64,000 nucleotides of DNA from Larkinella knui (lineage in GTDB: Bacteria; Bacteroidota; Bacteroidia; Cytophagales; Spirosomataceae): assembly GCF_003858645.1 (NCBI RefSeq), contig NZ_RQJP01000002.1, positions 186,001 to 250,000 of the forward strand, written 5' to 3'. The notes beneath the pieces are model-generated. The model did not search any database. It saw only the letters and a list, made by a program, of their open reading frames with translations, and had not been told where the DNA came from. Shown here one piece after another: positions 60,368 to 64,000 of the stretch (positions within the stretch are counted from its first letter, which is position 1; the number at the start of each line of letters is the position of its first letter). The position numbers and the translations under genes were made by a program.

Positions 60368-61336
60368 ATGGCAGATTCCACTCCCCTTCTCGGGCATCAG
60401 ACCCACCGGTATCAGGTGATTCCCGATTGGGGTACGTTAAATCCGGCGACCCACCCCGTCAACGATTGCCACGAAATGGTGATCGATGCGCAGGGCCGTA
60501 TTTTTCTGTTGACCAACGAAACCCGGAATAACATCCTGGTGTATGACCGGGCGGGCAACCTGCTCGATTCCTGGGGAACAGAATATCCCGGCGGCCACGG
60601 TCTTTCGATCGCGAATGAAAACGGAGCCGAGTTTCTGTTCATTACCGACATCGAACGGCATCAGGTCATTAAAACCACCTTGAAGGGACAGGTGGTCATG
60701 ACGCTCGATTATCCCGCAGAAACCGGTTTGTATACCGCAGCCGAACAGTTTTTGCCGACCCAAACCGCCGTGGGACCGAACGGCGATGTATACGTCACGG
60801 ATGGCTACGGGCTTCAATACGTTATTCAATACACCCACGAGGGAAAATACATCCGGCATTGGGGCGGTTTGGGGTCGGCCGACGAGCAGTTCGATTGCGC
60901 ACACGGGATTGCCGTCGATCGGCGGAATCCAGCCGAAACGACCTTACTCATTACGTCCCGAAACCACAACGCTTTCAAGCGTTTTACACTCGACGGCCAG
61001 TACCTCAGCACCATTTCGCTGCCCGGCTCGTTTGTCTGCCGACCCGTCATTCACGGCCCGCATGTATACGCTGCGGTATTTCGTTCAGAATCAAACCGGA
61101 AAGTGGGTTCGGGCTACATCACCATTCTGGACGCTCAGGACCGGGTCGTCTCCACACCGGGCGGTACGGAACCGGTTTATACCGCCGGTCGGTTGCAACC
61201 CCAAACCCAGCAGGAACCGGTTTTCATCCATCCGCACGATGTGTGCGTCGATGACGAGGAAAATGTGTACGTCTGCCAGTGGTCCTCCCACCGAACGTAT
61301 CCGCTAAAACTGGAACGGGTGCGGGATTATTCCTGA
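60368..61336 (+). CDS. NHL-repeat six-bladed beta-propeller protein
   Basis: From the ATG at 60368 (322 residues; a TTG at 60353 is less likely). The repeats are NHL-like: GLSIANENGAEFLFITDIERHQVIKTTLKG, AVGPNGDVYVTDGYGLQYVIQYTHEGKYIRHWGG, GIAVDRRNPAETTLLITSRNHNAFKRFTLDG, DVCVDDEENVYVCQWSSHRTYPLKLERV. Such propellers are binding or lactonase-like proteins (SMP-30 relatives). No signal peptide is seen from this start. Its place in operon D between a dioxygenase and a transporter suggests a role in the same pathway, such as lactone hydrolysis, but no catalytic residues can be claimed. Confidence 0.85.
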   Translation: MADSTPLLGHQTHRYQVIPDWGTLNPATHPVNDCHEMVIDAQGRIFLLTNETRNNILVYDRAGNLLDSWGTEYPGGHGLSIANENGAEFLFITDIERHQVIKTTLKGQVVMTLDYPAETGLYTAAEQFLPTQTAVGPNGDVYVTDGYGLQYVIQYTHEGKYIRHWGGLGSADEQFDCAHGIAVDRRNPAETTLLITSRNHNAFKRFTLDGQYLSTISLPGSFVCRPVIHGPHVYAAVFRSESNRKVGSGYITILDAQDRVVSTPGGTEPVYTAGRLQPQTQQEPVFIHPHDVCVDDEENVYVCQWSSHRTYPLKLERVRDYS

Positions 61337-61376
61337 GTACAATGACTTTTACCTAAACCGCCCTAAACCCGATCGT

Positions 61377-62630
61377 ATGGCACTCGCTCAACCCGCCACC
61401 GCTGTTCTCGAATCCAAATTACCAGCCCGCGCCTGGCTGGTTGTGGCCTTGCTTTGCGTGGTGGGGGGCCTCAATTACCTCGATCGGGTAATGATTACCA
61501 CCATGCGGGGTTCCATTGTGGAAGCCATTCCGATGAGTGACACCCAGTTTGGTTTACTGACGGCGGTATTTCTGTGGACCTACGGCCTGCTGAGCCCCAT
61601 GGCCGGTTTTCTGGCCGACCGGTTTAGTCGCAGCCGGGTCATTATCGGCAGTTTATTTGTTTGGTCGGCGGTTACCTTTCTGACGGCGTTTTCGACCACC
61701 TTCGGCGAACTGCTGGCAACGCGGGCCTTGATGGGCGTGAGTGAGGCCTGTTACATTCCGGCAGCACTGGCGCTGATTGTCGATTACCACCGGGGCACGA
61801 CCCGTTCGCTGGCTACGGGCATTCACGTAGGCGGGATGATGCTCGGCCAGAGCCTGGGGTTTGTGGGTGGCTGGATGGCCGAACGGCATGCGTGGAGCAC
61901 GGCGTTCCAGATTTTTGGTCTCGTGGGCGTTGTCTATGCCGTGGTGCTCGTTTTCTTCCTGAAAGATGCCACCCCGCAACGCAATGAATCAATACCGCCG
62001 GTGGCGCAAAAAGTCCAGTTTATACCGGCTCTGCGGAATTTATTCAGTCGCGGGTCGTTCGGGCTGGCCTTGTTGTTCTGGGGCTTTCTGGGGATGGTCG
62101 GCTGGCTCATCATTGGCTGGTTGCCAACCTATTACAAGGAACATTTTCAGTTGCCGCAGGGCGAAGCCGGTTTATACGCAACGGGCTACCTGCACACGTC
62201 AGCCCTGATCGGCGTGTTGCTGGGCGGTTTTCTGGCCGATCGCTGGAGCCGCACCAACCCCCGCGCCCGGTTATTATTGCCAGCCATCGGCCTGCTGCTG
62301 GCGGCTCCCGGCGTTTTTCTGGCCAGCACAACGGACATGCTGCCCCTGGCCGTGGCGGGTTTTGTTTTATACGCCCTCACACGTACCTTCAGCGATGCCA
62401 ACATGATGCCGATTCTTTGCCTGATCACCGATTCCCGGTACCGCGCAACGGGCTACGGTGTGCTCAACATGTTCAGTTGCATCGTTGGCGGAGCCGGAAT
62501 TTACCTGGGTGGCATGCTGCGGGATAGTCACATTGACGTGAGCGTGCTGTTTCGGGTAGCCGCCGTCCTGATGGTGCTCTGCGCCGGGATTCTTTTTAGT
62601 ATTCGAATAAAACCGGAGGAGTTGGAGTAA
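61377..62630 (+). CDS. MFS transporter (anion:cation symporter type)
   Basis: A 417-residue major facilitator with 12 predicted transmembrane helices. The GGLNYLDRVMITTM opening with the NYLDR motif, RFSRSRVIIGSLFVWSA (loop 2-3) and LADRWSRTNPRARLLLP match the ACS group that carries hexuronates, tartrate and other organic acids. It most likely moves the regulon's substrate, or a breakdown intermediate, across the inner membrane; this is inferred. It ends 33-50 bp before a palindromic repeat and its own operon continues to the aldolase behind it. Confidence 0.9.
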   Translation: MALAQPATAVLESKLPARAWLVVALLCVVGGLNYLDRVMITTMRGSIVEAIPMSDTQFGLLTAVFLWTYGLLSPMAGFLADRFSRSRVIIGSLFVWSAVTFLTAFSTTFGELLATRALMGVSEACYIPAALALIVDYHRGTTRSLATGIHVGGMMLGQSLGFVGGWMAERHAWSTAFQIFGLVGVVYAVVLVFFLKDATPQRNESIPPVAQKVQFIPALRNLFSRGSFGLALLFWGFLGMVGWLIIGWLPTYYKEHFQLPQGEAGLYATGYLHTSALIGVLLGGFLADRWSRTNPRARLLLPAIGLLLAAPGVFLASTTDMLPLAVAGFVLYALTRTFSDANMMPILCLITDSRYRATGYGVLNMFSCIVGGAGIYLGGMLRDSHIDVSVLFRVAAVLMVLCAGILFSIRIKPEELE

Positions 62631-62670
62631 AAGTTACCCGATCTTCTGAAGAGATTGCCTGAATTAGCCA

Positions 62671-62811
62671 AAAGCCCCGGAGGGGCGACCTGTTAATAGA
62701 AAAATGAGTCAACCCGATTGCGGTAGCTCCGGAGGAGCGTTCTAAAAACAACCTAGGCCGCTCCTCCGGAGCTACCGCAATGGGAGGGTGCACGAATCTT
62801 CTATCAACAGG
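62671..62811. repeat. Nested CCGG palindrome within operon D
   Basis: Inner arms 62717-62739 and 62759-62781 are a perfect 23-bp inverted repeat (with GCTCCGGAGGAGC). Outer arms CCTGTTAATAGAA (62689-62701) and TTCTATCAACAGG (62798-62810) carry one mismatch, and an outermost GCCCCGGAGGGGC (62673-62685) is also present. Same family as 18796 and 45632. It ends 58 bp before the aldolase ATG. Confidence 0.9.
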
Positions 62812-62868
62812 AAAGGCCTCCGGCCTGAACTTAAACCGTTTCTGAACCATTTTAAGCCGAATTACACC

Positions 62869-63696
62869 ATGAAAATGCGGGAAAGCCGGGTACTGAAAAA
62901 ATTGCGGGCGGGTGAAATTGCCAGTTGTTTTAAAATAAATTTTGCCGACGGACAGGCTTCCGAACTGGCCGCCATGCTGGGTTTCGACTGCCTCTGGCTG
63001 GATCAGGAACACCTGGCTCAGAACTGGTCGGTGATCAACGCCCACGTGTGGGCCGCCAAAGCCCACAATGTCGATGTGATGGTGCGGGTTCCGCGCGGCA
63101 GCTACAGCGATTACGTAAAGCCCCTGGAGCTGGACGCAACCGGTATTCTGGTTCCCCACATCATGAGCGCCCAGGACGCCCGCAACGTGGTGCAGATGAC
63201 CCGTTTTCACCCCGTGGGTCGCCGGGCCATCGACGGTGGCAGCGCCGACGGGAGCTATACCAACCTGGATTTTAACGAATACCTCCGCCAGGCCAACGAA
63301 CAGCGGTTTGTGATCGTACAGATTGAAGATCCGGAGCCGCTGGAGGAACTGGACGAAATTGCGTCCATCGAAGGCGTAGACGGCCTGTTCTTCGGGCCGG
63401 GCGATTTCAGCCAGGCGATTGGCGCACCGGGCGAATGGCACCACCCGCGACTCGTTGAGGCCCGGAAGCGGGTGGCCGAAGCCGCGAACCGGCACGGCAA
63501 GATTGCCGCCACCACCGGCAGCGTCGACCGGCTGGCGGAGTTTGTCGGCATGGGCTACCGCTTCGTCAGCGTTGGTGCCGATGTCATTGGCGTCAATACG
63601 TATTGCCAGAATATCCTTACCAAATTCGAGCAGGTCCGGGCGGGCAGCCGCGAAACGACCGTTGCAACGCAAACCGCGCAGGGCGGTTACAAGTAA
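62869..63696 (+). CDS. HpcH/HpaI family class II aldolase
   Basis: From the ATG at 62869 (275 residues); frame extension to 62788 falls in the repeat. Signature residues in order: LWLDQEHLAQ (catalytic His48 with Glu47), VMVRVPRG with Arg73, IVQIEDPEPL with metal ligand Glu153, and FFGPGDFSQAIG with Asp ligand near 178. Family reaction: reversible cleavage of a 4-hydroxy-2-keto acid to pyruvate and an aldehyde. It could cleave the 2-keto-3-deoxy product of the dehydratase at 44347, which is an inference. It is followed by an aldo/keto reductase after 2 bp, a fitting partner for an aldehyde product. Confidence 0.92.
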   Translation: MKMRESRVLKKLRAGEIASCFKINFADGQASELAAMLGFDCLWLDQEHLAQNWSVINAHVWAAKAHNVDVMVRVPRGSYSDYVKPLELDATGILVPHIMSAQDARNVVQMTRFHPVGRRAIDGGSADGSYTNLDFNEYLRQANEQRFVIVQIEDPEPLEELDEIASIEGVDGLFFGPGDFSQAIGAPGEWHHPRLVEARKRVAEAANRHGKIAATTGSVDRLAEFVGMGYRFVSVGADVIGVNTYCQNILTKFEQVRAGSRETTVATQTAQGGYK

Positions 63697-63698
63697 TT

Positions 63699-64000
63699 AT
63701 GGAAAAACGACCTTTGGGAACAACCGGTATGGCGGTTTCCGAGATTGCCTTCGGCGGGGCCGAAATCGGCTTGCCCTACGGCATGGGTGTGACGAGTGAA
63801 GCGGACATGCTTTCGGAAAAAGAAGCCATTGAACTGCTTCACGCCAGCATCGACGCCGGGATCAATTTCTTCGATACCGCCCGTTTATACGGAACCAGCG
63901 AAGCCATCATGGGCAAAGCGTTTCACGACCGGCGGGATCAGGTGCTCATCGCGACCAAGTGCGGCCATTTTCGCGACAGCGACGGCAGCCTTCCGCCAGC
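63699..64000 (+). CDS. Aldo/keto reductase (5' part, runs off the window)
   Basis: The reading frame starts with ATG at 63699, 2 bp after the aldolase stop, and is cut by the window end after about 100 codons. MEKRPLGTTGMAVSEIAFGG and DAGINFFDTARLYGTSE (catalytic Asp and Tyr) and VLIATKCGH (catalytic Lys) define the aldo/keto reductase family. It probably reduces the aldehyde made by the aldolase, or oxidises a sugar; it belongs to operon D. The C-terminal part and the end of the operon are not in the window. Confidence 0.92.
   Translation, partial: MEKRPLGTTGMAVSEIAFGGAEIGLPYGMGVTSEADMLSEKEAIELLHASIDAGINFFDTARLYGTSEAIMGKAFHDRRDQVLIATKCGHFRDSDGSLPP

Noticed and set aside
62596-63672. 358-codon minus-strand frame opposite the aldolase
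   Set aside because: Antisense shadow of the HpcH/HpaI gene and of the repeat palindrome; no motif.

Overview
The window looks like chromosomal DNA of an aerobic Bacteroidota bacterium, most likely order Cytophagales, family Spirosomaceae/Cytophagaceae (Spirosoma or Larkinella type). The basis is a SusC/SusD pair, the Bacteroidota promoter form (-33 TTTG, -7 TAnnTTTG), AraC regulators with cupin sensor domains, Bacteroidota families such as DUF885, DUF922 and DUF983, and many palindromic intergenic repeats. The genus is an inference. No tRNA, rRNA, CRISPR array, transposase or phage gene was seen.

Left part (1-19 kb): the 3' end of a PQQ/cytochrome c dehydrogenase; a cupin gene behind a DEAD-box helicase; a Dcp peptidase; two alpha/beta hydrolases; a Crp/Fnr regulator with an SDR; a CvfB-type S1 protein behind a DUF885 lipoprotein; and a three-gene module (membrane protein, His-rich membrane-anchored protein whose mature N-terminus is predicted to be His, small cytochrome c) that could be an undescribed metal/redox system.

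Middle part (19-34.5 kb): mostly minus-strand genes. NlpC/P60 peptidase, class A beta-lactamase-like serine hydrolase, AONS-type PLP enzyme and L-Ala-D/L-Glu epimerase suggest murein peptide recycling. A DUF922 protein, MoeA, a pirin, a GH13 amylase-family enzyme and a beta-helix protein follow.

Right part (34.5-64 kb): a large catabolic island. It has four transcription units: (A) two large cytochrome c/propeller proteins, an FG-GAP protein, a Tat-exported TIM-barrel-like protein, an enolase-superfamily dehydratase and a 2-hydroxyacid dehydrogenase; (B) SusC-SusD; (C) RidA, two 3-hydroxyacyl-CoA-dehydrogenase-like proteins, a class III aminotransferase, an M19 dipeptidase and a ceramidase-like protein; (D) a PhyH dioxygenase, an NHL propeller, an MFS transporter, an HpcH/HpaI aldolase and an aldo/keto reductase. 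All four start behind the same gap-free 66-bp promoter element, which holds two direct half-sites 21 bp apart and a -7 box at a fixed distance. An AraC regulator gene lies beside copy C. This points to one regulon for uptake and breakdown of an unknown, probably nitrogen-containing sugar-acid-like compound, and it is the most interesting signal here.

Intergenic DNA carries at least four repeat families: a GTACCCACGGACT palindrome (3 copies), nested CCCCGG/TGTTAATAG palindromes (4 sites), AAACCCTAA/AAACCGTAA inverted repeats, and a degenerate 11-15 bp tandem array at 30.6-30.9 kb.
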